Below are positions 1 through 7,396 of a stretch of 38,825 nt of DNA, piece after piece. Made by a program: the position numbers and the translations under genes. The notes beneath the pieces were generated by a model. That model did no database searches. It saw only the letters and a program-made list of their open reading frames with translations, and was not told where the DNA came from. Numbering within the stretch: the first letter of the stretch is position 1; every line of letters starts with the position of its first letter. Source of the stretch: Acholeplasmatales bacterium (lineage in GTDB: Bacteria; Bacillota_I; Bacilli_A; Izemoplasmatales; Izemoplasmataceae). The stretch covers positions 1-38,825 of the forward strand of contig RECF01000047.1 in the NCBI GenBank assembly GCA_007694145.1, in the 5' to 3' direction.

Positions 1-1551
1 CATGACAGTCCTAAACCGCAAGAAAAAGCGATAGAAATAGCGGATACACTCATAAACTATGCGTCGCACTTTGCCAGGCATGCGGCTGTTTGGGCCACGC
101 GATGGCAACACCATGACATCACCATCGAAGGGGCCCTTGATGACCAAATTGCTTTGCGCTTCAACCTGTATCATGCCCTCATTGCCACACCGCGGCACAA
201 ACCGCTGCCCATCGGCGCACGGGGTTTGTCGTGTCAGGCCTATCAAGGCGCGGCCTTCTGGGATCAGGAAATGTACAATCTTCCCATGTACCTCTATCGC
301 GAGCCCCACATTGCCCGTCAACTGCTTCTTTATCGCTATCAGACTCTCGACGGGGCACGGCGTAAGGCACAAAAACACGGCTATGAGGGGGCTTTCTATG
401 CGTGGATCAGTGGCAAGACAGGTGATGAGCTTTGCCCTGATTTCTTCTTCAAGGATGTCCTTTCCGGACGCGATATCCGCAACCATTTCAATGTGTGGCA
501 AATCCACATTTCGATGGATATTGCCCATGCGGTTAGACACTATGAGCAGGTGACAGGCGATTGGGCCTTTGTAGAAGCGTATGGTGCTGAAATGGTTTTT
601 GAAGTCGCGCGCTTCATCGCATCGAGGGTGGACTACAAACCCCGTCGCAACCGCTATGAAATCATTCGCGTTCAAGGCCCAGATGAGTATCATGAAAATG
701 TCGATAACAACACGTTCACCAATGTGATGGCCCTTGAAGCCTTGAAGATTGCTGAATACTACTGGGAGACACTATCAGAGACGATCAAGAAGGGACTGAC
801 AAACCGTCTTGGTCTGACTGATGAAGATCGTGCCCTCTGGCGTGATATTGCCGAACGGCTTTTTATTCCCGAGCCTGACAAAAACGGCTTGATCGCACAG
901 TTTGACGGCTATTTCGACCTCGAGTCCATCGTGCCAGCGCGCAAGGTGACTGAACGCCTGATTCATCATGAGGAGTATTATGGCTGGCCCAATGGCATCG
1001 CCGTGTTCACACAATGTCTCAAGCAAGCGGACCTCATTCAACTCTTCAGTGTGCTGCCTGATCGTTACACGGCAGCGGTTATGCACAAGAACTACGCATA
1101 TTACGAACCCCGTACGTTGCACTTTTCATCCTTGAGTCCGTCTACGTACGCGATAGTTGCGGCGCGACTTGGCAAGACGGAAGAAGCGTATGCACTCTTC
1201 AAGCGGGCACTGACGATTGATTTGCTCAATACGAACGAAGCGGTCAGTGGGGGCACGTTCATCGGCGGCATGCATACCGCCGCCAACGGTGCGGCTTGGA
1301 TGATGGTCGTCATGGGATTTCTCGGCCTTCAGGTGACTTCTCAAGGCGTGGCTTTATCGCCGACTTTGCCCGCCACCTGGCGTCATCTCAAAACCCGCGT
1401 CATGTTGCAAGGTCAGACGGTTGAAATCGATGTGTCACGCGCGGCCATGACCCTCCGCAACATCTCGGTTTCCCCCGAGCCTCTTACCCTGAGAATCGCC
1501 GGTCGTGATGTCCCTATCACAGCGGCGGCCAAAACGATTCCGTTGACATAA
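1..1551 (+). CDS. Glycoside hydrolase family 65 disaccharide phosphorylase, C-terminal part (5' truncated by window)
   Basis: The reading frame is open from base 1, so the gene starts upstream; 516 residues are visible of a family usually about 750-800 long. GH65 enzymes phosphorolyse alpha-glucosides such as maltose, kojibiose, nigerose or trehalose to beta-glucose 1-phosphate plus sugar in the cytoplasm. The catalytic (alpha/alpha)6 barrel is recognisable. FWDQE lies at visible residues 86-90. GPDEYHE at 226-232 carries the expected general-acid Glu and is followed by VDNN. The phosphate-binding elements KQADL and HFSSLS follow, and then the small C-terminal beta domain (GQTVEIDVS and onward). 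The substrate-determining N-terminal domain and part of the loop region are missing or not diagnostic, so maltose versus kojibiose or nigerose specificity cannot be set. It is probably the last gene of a sugar-utilisation operon, because a strong terminator follows directly. Confidence 0.9.
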   Translation, partial: HDSPKPQEKAIEIADTLINYASHFARHAAVWATRWQHHDITIEGALDDQIALRFNLYHALIATPRHKPLPIGARGLSCQAYQGAAFWDQEMYNLPMYLYREPHIARQLLLYRYQTLDGARRKAQKHGYEGAFYAWISGKTGDELCPDFFFKDVLSGRDIRNHFNVWQIHISMDIAHAVRHYEQVTGDWAFVEAYGAEMVFEVARFIASRVDYKPRRNRYEIIRVQGPDEYHENVDNNTFTNVMALEALKIAEYYWETLSETIKKGLTNRLGLTDEDRALWRDIAERLFIPEPDKNGLIAQFDGYFDLESIVPARKVTERLIHHEEYYGWPNGIAVFTQCLKQADLIQLFSVLPDRYTAAVMHKNYAYYEPRTLHFSSLSPSTYAIVAARLGKTEEAYALFKRALTIDLLNTNEAVSGGTFIGGMHTAANGAAWMMVVMGFLGLQVTSQGVALSPTLPATWRHLKTRVMLQGQTVEIDVSRAAMTLRNISVSPEPLTLRIAGRDVPITAAAKTIPLT

Positions 1552-1591
1552 AAAGCACCCGCATCAGGCTTTTGCCAGATGCGGGTGCTTT
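1552..1591. terminator. Bidirectional intrinsic terminator between GH65 gene and rarA
   Basis: A perfect 14-bp stem (1552-1565 with 1578-1591, arm AAAGCACCCGCATC) has a 12-base loop. Its A/T-rich ends serve both converging genes. Confidence 0.85.
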
Positions 1592-1593
1592 CT

Positions 1594-2832
1594 TCATTCG
1601 CTGTCCAAAATCTTTTTCAGCGCTTTGTTGCGAGCCTTTAGGGCAGCTTCGTACTGGCCTGTTTCGGCCCCTTCATAGTAACGGGTTCCGACCAACTCAT
1701 CCGGCATATAGCGCTGTGCAACGACATGATTGGGATAACTGTGCGGGTAAAGATAGGGTGTTTTGTCTTCGAAGTTTTCGATGTTGATGAGATGGTTTGG
1801 TATTTTGCCCATTTTCCCGTCTTCAAGGTCTTTGAGCGCTTTGTCGATGGCGGCGCAAGCTGTGTTTGACTTAGGTGAGAGGGCTAGGTCGATCACTAAG
1901 GCACTCAAGATAATCCGCGCTTCGGGAAAACCGACCCGCAGACAGGCCTGTGCCGCCGCTTCAGTCTTTGTAAACACGCTTGGATTGGCCAAACCGACGT
2001 CTTCGTAGGCGATGACGCTCAATCGCCTCAAAATGCTGTCAAGGTCTTCCATGGCAATCAACCGTGCTAAGTAATGCAAACTGGCATCCACATCGCTGCC
2101 CCGAATCGACTTTTGGAAGGCGGAAAGAACATTGTAATAGTTGTCTTCGTCTTTGTCTAGCGTCAGGGAAGGTTTTTGCAAGATGTGTTCAGCTTGAGAT
2201 AACTGGATGGATTCACCGGGAAAAGTATGGTTCAACAGCTCAAGCCGGTTGATGGCGGCGCGGATTTCTCGGTTGCTGATTCGGGCGATGTAGTCGAGTA
2301 CTTCGGGTGAGAACGTGGCGGTGATTTCATCAGAATAGCGCGCAATCAGCGTTTCAAGGTAGCCTACAAGCGTATCGTGAGGGATGGGATGCAGCTTGTA
2401 GACGTGCGCTCTAGAGCGGATGGCGGCGTTGACGCTGTGGTAAGGATTGTTGGTCGTCAGACCGATCATGATAATCAGGCCGCTTTCAACATGTGGCAAC
2501 AGATAGTCCTGAATATCCTTTTTCATGCGGTGTATCTCATCGACTATGAGGAGCGCGCCATAATGGCGTGCTTGCTCAATGACCGCTTTCAGATTAGCTT
2601 TGCTGTCAGTTGAAGCGTTGAATGTGAACGTATTCAGTCCAAATGACGCCCCGAGCACATGTGCAATGGTCGTTTTGCCAATTCCGGAGTCGCCATAGAG
2701 AATCAAGCTAGTATAATGGTTTGTTTCAACCATTTTGCGCAAAACGGCACCTGGACCGACCAAATGCGTCTGCCCGATAATCTCATCAAGTGTTGTTGGA
2801 CGGGCCCGATAGGCCAGTGGTTGGGTTTGCAT
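1594..2832 (-). CDS. rarA: Replication-associated recombination AAA+ ATPase RarA/MgsA
   Basis: This 412-residue protein belongs to the RarA/MgsA/WRNIP1 family, AAA+ ATPases that act at stalled or gapped replication forks with SSB and recombination proteins. Walker A is GDSGIGKT at residues 47-54, and Walker B is LLIVDEIH ending near 101. Sensor 1 is the GLTTNNP region, followed by an arginine-finger segment (IRSRAH). The C-terminal part (AFQKSIRGSD, LIAMEDLDSILRR, YEDVGLANP) matches the family tetramerisation region. The frame extends further upstream, but the ATG at 2832 is the better start: AGAGGTGAG lies just before it and the RarA N-terminus PLAYRARPTTLDEIIGQ begins there. The last base of Walker A spacing is ordinary apart from Asp-Ser replacing the common Pro-Pro. 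It faces the GH65 gene across a shared terminator and is transcribed alone. Confidence 0.95.
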   Translation of the reverse strand: MQTQPLAYRARPTTLDEIIGQTHLVGPGAVLRKMVETNHYTSLILYGDSGIGKTTIAHVLGASFGLNTFTFNASTDSKANLKAVIEQARHYGALLIVDEIHRMKKDIQDYLLPHVESGLIIMIGLTTNNPYHSVNAAIRSRAHVYKLHPIPHDTLVGYLETLIARYSDEITATFSPEVLDYIARISNREIRAAINRLELLNHTFPGESIQLSQAEHILQKPSLTLDKDEDNYYNVLSAFQKSIRGSDVDASLHYLARLIAMEDLDSILRRLSVIAYEDVGLANPSVFTKTEAAAQACLRVGFPEARIILSALVIDLALSPKSNTACAAIDKALKDLEDGKMGKIPNHLINIENFEDKTPYLYPHSYPNHVVAQRYMPDELVGTRYYEGAETGQYEAALKARNKALKKILDSE

Positions 2833-2853
2833 GCTCTCACCTCTTTCAATGGT

Positions 2854-2862
2854 ATTGTAGCA
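2854..2862 (-). promoter_or_regulatory. Putative extended -10 promoter for rarA
   Basis: Reading the minus strand, TGCTACAAT is an extended -10. No good -35 is visible. The resulting 5' UTR would be very short, just covering the ribosome binding site. Confidence 0.4.
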
Positions 2863-2910
2863 TGAAATCGGCCTTATTTGGGTATGAACCCGATTGAAAT
2901 GCCAAAAGTG

Positions 2911-2919
2911 TGCTATACT
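2911..2919 (+). promoter_or_regulatory. Putative extended -10 promoter for the PHP phosphatase
   Basis: TGCTATACT matches an extended -10 element. TTGAAA upstream is only 14 bases away, too close for a normal -35. It would leave a leader of about 170 bases. Confidence 0.35.
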
Positions 2920-3094
2920 TATCGCAAGTATGGACCCGAAATGGGACAAGTACTCAAAAAATGCGGTTTTTTAACGTTTAATCGCGTTTCATCACGTCAA
3001 GTGCAAAAGGACGAACCAATTACATTTAAGACGATGAGAATGCAATTTTGCTGGTCTATACGATAAACAACCTTACATGAAGAGGTGTCAAGTT

Positions 3095-3883
3095 ATGAAA
3101 ACCAACTATCATACCCACCACGAACTTTGCGGGCATGCGGTCGGTCGTGCCGAAGACTATGTCAAGGAAGCGATTCGACATGGCATGACAGACTTGGGAT
3201 TTTCCGATCATGCGCCAAGTCAAGCGATTGAAGATGTCAGAGTGAGAATGCGATATGACGAACTTCCTGAGTATATTGCCGATGTCCGTGCAGCTCAAGA
3301 AAAGCATCGTGAAGTGATCACTGTGCATCTCGGGCTTGAATGCGAATACTTTGACACCAATCCTAGCTATTACCGGGAACTGCTGAGTCAAGTCGATTAT
3401 CTCATTCTCGGCCAACATTATGTGCACATGCGCAACCCCCGACACGGGCTTTTATCATCGTTCTCGCTGCGTCAAGGAGAAGAAGTTGTCCGATACGCCC
3501 GTTCGATAGAAAGAGCGCTCCAAACGCCGTTTTTCAGCCTTGTCGCACATCCTGACCTCTACATGTGCGGGTATGACCGGTTCGACGATGCCGCGGAAGA
3601 AGCCGCCCATATTATCTGCGAAGCCGCGAAAGAGGCGGGCATTCCGCTTGAGTTCAATGCCAATGGCATGCGGCGGGGGCAAGTAAAGACCTCGACAGGT
3701 TGGCGTCACCCTTATCCAGTCGCCGCGTTTTGGGAGATCGCCAAAGCGACAGGCTGTCAAGTCATGTTGAGTTCCGATTGTCATGAACCGTCCTTGCTGC
3801 ACGATGCGACGATTTCTGAAGCAAAGGCCGAGATGAACCGACTTGGACTATCGCCTATCACCCATCTGACCTTCAAACGCTGA
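3095..3883 (+). CDS. HisJ-type histidinol-phosphatase (PHP domain)
   Basis: This 262-residue PHP-superfamily metallophosphoesterase most resembles HisJ, which removes phosphate from L-histidinol phosphate in the cytoplasm. The metal-binding motifs appear in order: HTHHELCGHA at residues 6-15, GFSDHAP near 39-45, the LECEYF Glu, GQHY, VAHPDLYM, EFNANG and SSDCHEP near the C-terminus. The ATG at 3095 is preferred over the in-frame ATG at 3077, because AGAGGTG sits between the two and is well spaced for the second. No other histidine-biosynthesis gene is nearby. The protein may therefore be a generic PHP phosphatase whose true substrate differs; family membership is sure, substrate is not. Confidence 0.85.
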   Translation: MKTNYHTHHELCGHAVGRAEDYVKEAIRHGMTDLGFSDHAPSQAIEDVRVRMRYDELPEYIADVRAAQEKHREVITVHLGLECEYFDTNPSYYRELLSQVDYLILGQHYVHMRNPRHGLLSSFSLRQGEEVVRYARSIERALQTPFFSLVAHPDLYMCGYDRFDDAAEEAAHIICEAAKEAGIPLEFNANGMRRGQVKTSTGWRHPYPVAAFWEIAKATGCQVMLSSDCHEPSLLHDATISEAKAEMNRLGLSPITHLTFKR

Positions 3884-3915
3884 ACCGCGAAATTTGCGTT
3901 CTCAGCGTTTTTTAT
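3875..3915 (+). terminator. Intrinsic terminator overlapping the end of the PHP gene
   Basis: AAACGCTGA (3875-3883, including the stop codon) pairs with TCAGCGTTT (3902-3910), followed by a T-run. Confidence 0.7.
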
Positions 3916-4124
3916 TTAGTCGATGTGAATTACCCCGCGCTATGGTGATAAATGCCAAGAGAACGCAAATTCAGTTCCGCCCTAAAACAGGTTAAAAGAG
4001 GTCTAAAAAAACATAGTCATCTGCGCTCGATGAATACGATTGGGCGCGTCGAGTCACGCAAACAAGTGCGGGAAACATGGTTAACACACTCAAATGTCGC
4101 TGGTTCTTGGAAAAAGCACCGGTT

Positions 4125-4153
4125 TTGTTTTGATTCGTATAGCTTCCTATAAT
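4125..4153 (+). promoter_or_regulatory. Putative promoter TTGTTT-17-TATAAT
   Basis: A perfect -10 (4148-4153) lies 17 bases from a weak -35 (4125-4130). It could be an upstream promoter of the asparaginase gene with a leader of about 225 bases, or it could drive an untranslated RNA. Confidence 0.4.
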
Positions 4154-4337
4154 ATACATTATGTTAAGTTATGATAATACAGTATTAAAGGCGTGGACGA
4201 CGATTCGTGTGTAAATGTTCATTGTTGTTTTTTCCGATGGGGTGTGTGTGCTATCTTTCGTATCAAAAACGCGATTTTTTGTCGTTTGTCCCTGCGAAAA
4301 TTGCTGTATTTGAAATAGTCGGTTTTAGCAATATGTT

Positions 4338-4367
4338 TTGCGACGAATCAAACAGGTGTGATACAAT
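4338..4367 (+). promoter_or_regulatory. Promoter TTGCGA-18-TACAAT for asparaginase gene
   Basis: The -35 is at 4338-4343 and the -10 (TGATACAAT, extended) ends at 4367, immediately before the GAGGTGA ribosome binding site at 4375-4381. Confidence 0.6.
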
Positions 4368-4384
4368 GATGACGAGGTGAGTCT

Positions 4385-5356
4385 ATGAACAAGATCGCGT
4401 TAATCTTTACGGGTGGGACCATTGCCATGAAAGTCTCTTCAAAACAACAAGGTGCCGTACTCGGGCTCAGTCCGGATGAAATCGTCGATACGTTGCACAC
4501 CCTGACGGATTTCGAGCATCTTGTGCCCCATGCATTTGCTGATCTTCCAAGCCCTTCGATCACCCCTGTGCGCATGGTGGCGCTTAAACAGGTGATTGAT
4601 TCTTACTTGAAAGATTCCGAGTTTGCAGGTGCTGTCATCATTCACGGTACGGATACCCTTGAAGAAACCGCGTTTTTTCTAGATGTTGTCTCAACGAGCC
4701 CCAAGCCCGTTGTTTTGACCGGCGCGATGAAAAATGCAAGCGAGATCGGTTATGACGGCATGACGAACCTCATATCGAGTATTCGCGTGGTCATGGAGTC
4801 CCATTCCCATGGCAAAGGTGTTCTCGTCGTGATGAACTATGCCATCAACGCCGCATGTGAAGTCATGAAGACGCATACTTTGAATCTAGATACGTTTAAG
4901 AGCCTTGATTTTGGACCTTTGGGCATCATCGACGATGAAGATGTCATCTATTTTCGCAACCAGACACAACGCAAGGACTATCGACTGAGACCGGCCATCA
5001 GTCCGGATGTCTTCTTAATTAAGTGTTATGCAGGCCTAGACGGCCGCCTCATCGACTTTCTAGTTGACACCGGTGCGAAGGGGCTCGTTCTTGAAGCGCT
5101 AGGACGCGGCAACGTCCCGCCGGACATGATGCCCGCCATCACGAGGGCGTGTCACCAAGGCATACCGGTGGTCATTGTATCCCGCTCACCGGGCGGCCGT
5201 GTACTCGATACGTATGGGTATCCTGGTGGCGGTAAAGACCTGATTCGTGTCGGTTGTATGCTAGGCGGTAGTTTATCCGGTCCCAAAGCGCGTATTCTCT
5301 TAATGTTGGCCCTTGGCAATGGTTTTGATCGTGAGGGTATCCGTCATCTCTTTTGA
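4385..5356 (+). CDS. ansA: Type I (cytoplasmic) L-asparaginase
   Basis: This 323-residue enzyme hydrolyses L-asparagine to aspartate and ammonia. The N-terminal signature TGGTIA at residues 9-14 holds the nucleophilic Thr12. The second catalytic segment HGTDTLEETA at 87-96 holds the Thr-Asp pair, and LTGAMK at 111-116 holds the Lys of the second triad. There is no signal peptide, and the length suits the cytoplasmic type I branch rather than secreted type II. The C-terminal allosteric-type domain (KGLVLEALGRGNVPP and onward) is complete. The ATG at 4385 follows GAGGTGA with ideal spacing. It is monocistronic between its own promoter and a bidirectional terminator shared with ruvA. A transamidosome-associated or glutaminase role cannot be excluded but is less likely. 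Confidence 0.93.
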   Translation: MNKIALIFTGGTIAMKVSSKQQGAVLGLSPDEIVDTLHTLTDFEHLVPHAFADLPSPSITPVRMVALKQVIDSYLKDSEFAGAVIIHGTDTLEETAFFLDVVSTSPKPVVLTGAMKNASEIGYDGMTNLISSIRVVMESHSHGKGVLVVMNYAINAACEVMKTHTLNLDTFKSLDFGPLGIIDDEDVIYFRNQTQRKDYRLRPAISPDVFLIKCYAGLDGRLIDFLVDTGAKGLVLEALGRGNVPPDMMPAITRACHQGIPVVIVSRSPGGRVLDTYGYPGGGKDLIRVGCMLGGSLSGPKARILLMLALGNGFDREGIRHLF

Positions 5357-5357
5357 C

Positions 5358-5405
5358 AAAAAAAAGCCTGTATGACCGTTTTAAGACGGCCTGCAGGCTT
5401 TTTTT
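5358..5405. terminator. Bidirectional terminator between ansA and ruvA
   Basis: AAAAAAAGCCTG pairs with CAGGCTTTTTTT around an inner CCGT/ACGG hairpin. A-runs and T-runs on both sides serve both converging genes. Confidence 0.85.
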
Positions 5406-5413
5406 ATGGGATT

Positions 5414-5971
5414 TCATTGTGCAATGAGGCGTAAGGCATCCTTGATGAGTGTCGCCGTATCCTTGGAGGCATCGAGTTTTTTGGTAATCCGCTCGATTTC
5501 ACGTGCTTTGTAGCCAAGGGCGCGCAACGCATCCTCAACCTCACTCAGCCGGGTAGCTTTGGTCAACGTCATCGGACCTAGTGAAATCTTGCCTTTCAGA
5601 TCCAGTATAATCTGTTGGCTTGCTTTGGGACCAATACCCGGAAAACGGTTTAGATACTTCGCATCCGCGCTTTCAATCGCTTTGACTATTTCTTCAACCT
5701 TGGCGCTTGCTAAAACAGCGAGGGCGCTTTTAGGGCCAATCCCTTTGACACTGAGCAACTGCATGAACAGTTGTTTTTCTTTTTGTGTCTTGAAACCATA
5801 CAATGTGATGTCATCTTCACGGACGATCTGGAGAACAAAGACTTTGAGTGCTTTGCCGGCTTCGTAATCATAGGGATTCGGTGTCACAATCTGGTAGCCG
5901 ACGCCCGCTACATCAATGGTGATATTGGTGGGCTCAATTTCAGTGATGGCGCCTTGAATATAGTTGTACAT
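5414..5971 (-). CDS. ruvA: Holliday junction branch-migration protein RuvA
   Basis: This 185-residue RuvA binds Holliday junctions as a tetramer and recruits the RuvB motor. Residues 1-62 form the OB-fold domain (MYNYIQGAIT, DDITLYGF). Two helix-hairpin-helix motifs follow: LLSVKGIGPKSALAVLA near 72-88 and FPGIGPKASQQIILDLKGK near 110-128. The C-terminal domain III (VEDALRALGYKAREIERI) contacts RuvB. The start at 5971 is fixed by an AGGAGG site; the longer frame upstream is not needed. ruvB does not follow: ruvA is the last gene of the obgE-mgtE operon and ends at a terminator, so ruvB must lie elsewhere. That is less usual for Firmicutes, where ruvA and ruvB are normally adjacent. Confidence 0.94.
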   Translation of the reverse strand: MYNYIQGAITEIEPTNITIDVAGVGYQIVTPNPYDYEAGKALKVFVLQIVREDDITLYGFKTQKEKQLFMQLLSVKGIGPKSALAVLASAKVEEIVKAIESADAKYLNRFPGIGPKASQQIILDLKGKISLGPMTLTKATRLSEVEDALRALGYKAREIERITKKLDASKDTATLIKDALRLIAQ

Positions 5972-5986
5972 GGGGAACCTCCTGTG

Positions 5987-6000
5987 GTTCGTGTACGAAC
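5987..6000. promoter_or_regulatory. 14-bp palindrome GTTCGTGTACGAAC upstream of ruvA
   Basis: GTTCG and CGAAC arms flank TGTA in the 38-base mgtE-ruvA gap. Near copies occur at 8797-8810 and 13708-13721. It has the form of a dimeric-repressor operator, but it is not the Firmicutes LexA box (GAAC-N4-GTTC). Confidence 0.35.
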
Positions 6001-6009
6001 AGTATAGGG

Positions 6010-7377
6010 TCAGGATATGAGTATCATGATGAGGCTGCTTAAAAGGACGATGACAAACAGCTGTGATCCGGCTTGTAGCCAAGCGACGCTGAGGCTGCTA
6101 GGATTGCGCCCTAGCGCTTTGAGGGCCGCTGGGAGGACGGATGCAAGAAAACTAGCAAACAAGATGCCGATGAACACGACTAAAGCGATTAGGGCCGCTT
6201 GCACGGTCGCATCGAAACGGCTTTGTGTACTGCTCAAGTCAAGACCTATGATGATCAAGAATGTCAAGGTGCCGACAATCAGGGCCATCCCAGCCCCCAG
6301 CCATGTGTCAATCAGGACGTGCCGTATGCGTTCTTTATCAAGGTGTAAATCGGCGATGGTGGTTGCTAAGGATTGGCTTGCGGCGACGGCTGTGGTCATC
6401 AAAATCAAGGGCAACAGTATCCAAACGGGCGGGATTTCGTCCAACCTTTGCCACATACCACCTAACAAGACCCCGATTAAGGTGAACAGCAGCGCAGGGC
6501 CCAGCAGGCTCTTTATACGATATAGAAGGTGTTCGTACCAGGTGCTCATCTTGTATGTGTCGCGTAGACCGACAAACCCCAAAGTGTCGACCCGGCTCTC
6601 CTCTTGAATGATGTCGAGGACGTCATATAAGGTGATGATGCCTTCGATGTGCTTGCCCTCATCAAGCACCGGCATGGCAAGAATGTCGTATTTGCGCATG
6701 GCATCGACGACATCTTCAATTGAGTCCGCCATGTCGACACTGAAATAGTCCTGGTGCATGATTGTTTTGATCTTTTTGGTTTTTCCGCTCCTGAGCAATT
6801 CTTCGATTACGACAAAACCACAAACAACCCGATCAACGTCGGTCACAAACAGTGTTTCAAAGAGTTCAAGGGCATCAAGTTTCGTCTTGAGAAGCGTCAA
6901 TGCATCGTGTACTGTCATGTCGGGTTTTAGTAGCAACAACCGCGGGTTCATGTGTCCTGCGGCGGTGTGTGGGTGATGTCGCAATGTTTTTTGCAAGAGG
7001 TTCCGGTGCGTATCAGACACGCGCTGAAGGCACGCTTTTCTACGGGATTCGCGCATGTGCCTTAACACATCCGCGGCATCATCGGGTTCCATGTGCTCGA
7101 TGATGTCGGCGGCAAGGGGGCTATCGATGTCGTCGAGTCGCTTAGCAGCTTGAGCGGGCGGCATGTCTGCATGAAGACGCGATAGTTTGTGCGGATGCGT
7201 TTCTAGCAAGCGCACCATCCTGTCATAGTCCTCAGAAGACATGTTCAAAGCAGCCATGGCCAAATCAAAGGGTCTCGCTGCTAGCAATTTGCTCCTCAGC
7301 ATGCGTTCGCGATCTTCGTTTTTGAGCCATTTAACGATCTCTAAGGCCCTGTTTCGCTTTTTAAGTGGCGTTGTCAT
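6010..7377 (-). CDS. mgtE: MgtE-family magnesium transporter, divergent paralogue 1
   Basis: This 455-residue protein has the full MgtE layout. It has an N-terminal alpha-solenoid (about 1-140), two CBS domains (about 150-270, e.g. KTIMHQDYFSVD and MPVLDEGKHIEGIITLYDVL) and five C-terminal membrane helices (about 290-455). MgtE is a dimeric Mg2+ channel gated by Mg2+ in its cytosolic domains. The pore part is unusual. The region normally reading GNxGxQS is AVAASQSLATT. The Asp of the last helix that forms the selectivity site in the Thermus protein appears to be replaced by Gln in the segment VAWLQAGSQLF. The start follows a GGAAGGAAT site. It lies 19 bases after the second mgtE, so the pair is co-translated. 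I infer a subunit of a heteromeric or altered-selectivity channel, or a regulatory partner. Confidence 0.88.
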   Translation of the reverse strand: MTTPLKKRNRALEIVKWLKNEDRERMLRSKLLAARPFDLAMAALNMSSEDYDRMVRLLETHPHKLSRLHADMPPAQAAKRLDDIDSPLAADIIEHMEPDDAADVLRHMRESRRKACLQRVSDTHRNLLQKTLRHHPHTAAGHMNPRLLLLKPDMTVHDALTLLKTKLDALELFETLFVTDVDRVVCGFVVIEELLRSGKTKKIKTIMHQDYFSVDMADSIEDVVDAMRKYDILAMPVLDEGKHIEGIITLYDVLDIIQEESRVDTLGFVGLRDTYKMSTWYEHLLYRIKSLLGPALLFTLIGVLLGGMWQRLDEIPPVWILLPLILMTTAVAASQSLATTIADLHLDKERIRHVLIDTWLGAGMALIVGTLTFLIIIGLDLSSTQSRFDATVQAALIALVVFIGILFASFLASVLPAALKALGRNPSSLSVAWLQAGSQLFVIVLLSSLIMILIS

Positions 7378-7396
7378 ATTGGATCATTCCTTCCCG

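Larger units (their letters stand above)
3884..4384. other. 500-base intergenic region without a convincing gene
   Basis: It contains a 13-bp inverted repeat (3891-3903 with 3959-3971) and two candidate promoters toward the asparaginase gene (described separately). The stretch from 4140 to 4190 is strongly A/T-rich. A 66-codon frame at 3952-4152 has no good ribosome binding site, a very basic composition and no recognisable motif, so I do not call it a gene. No riboswitch fold was recognised. Confidence 0.6.

Noticed and set aside
3952-4152. 66-codon open frame between the PHP phosphatase and asparaginase genes
   Set aside because: Basic, low-complexity composition, no good ribosome binding site, no recognisable motif, and it overlaps the inverted repeat and a promoter.
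5987-6000. SOS (LexA) box before ruvA
   Set aside because: The palindrome is GTTC-N6-GAAC, the opposite polarity from the Firmicutes LexA box GAAC-N4-GTTC.
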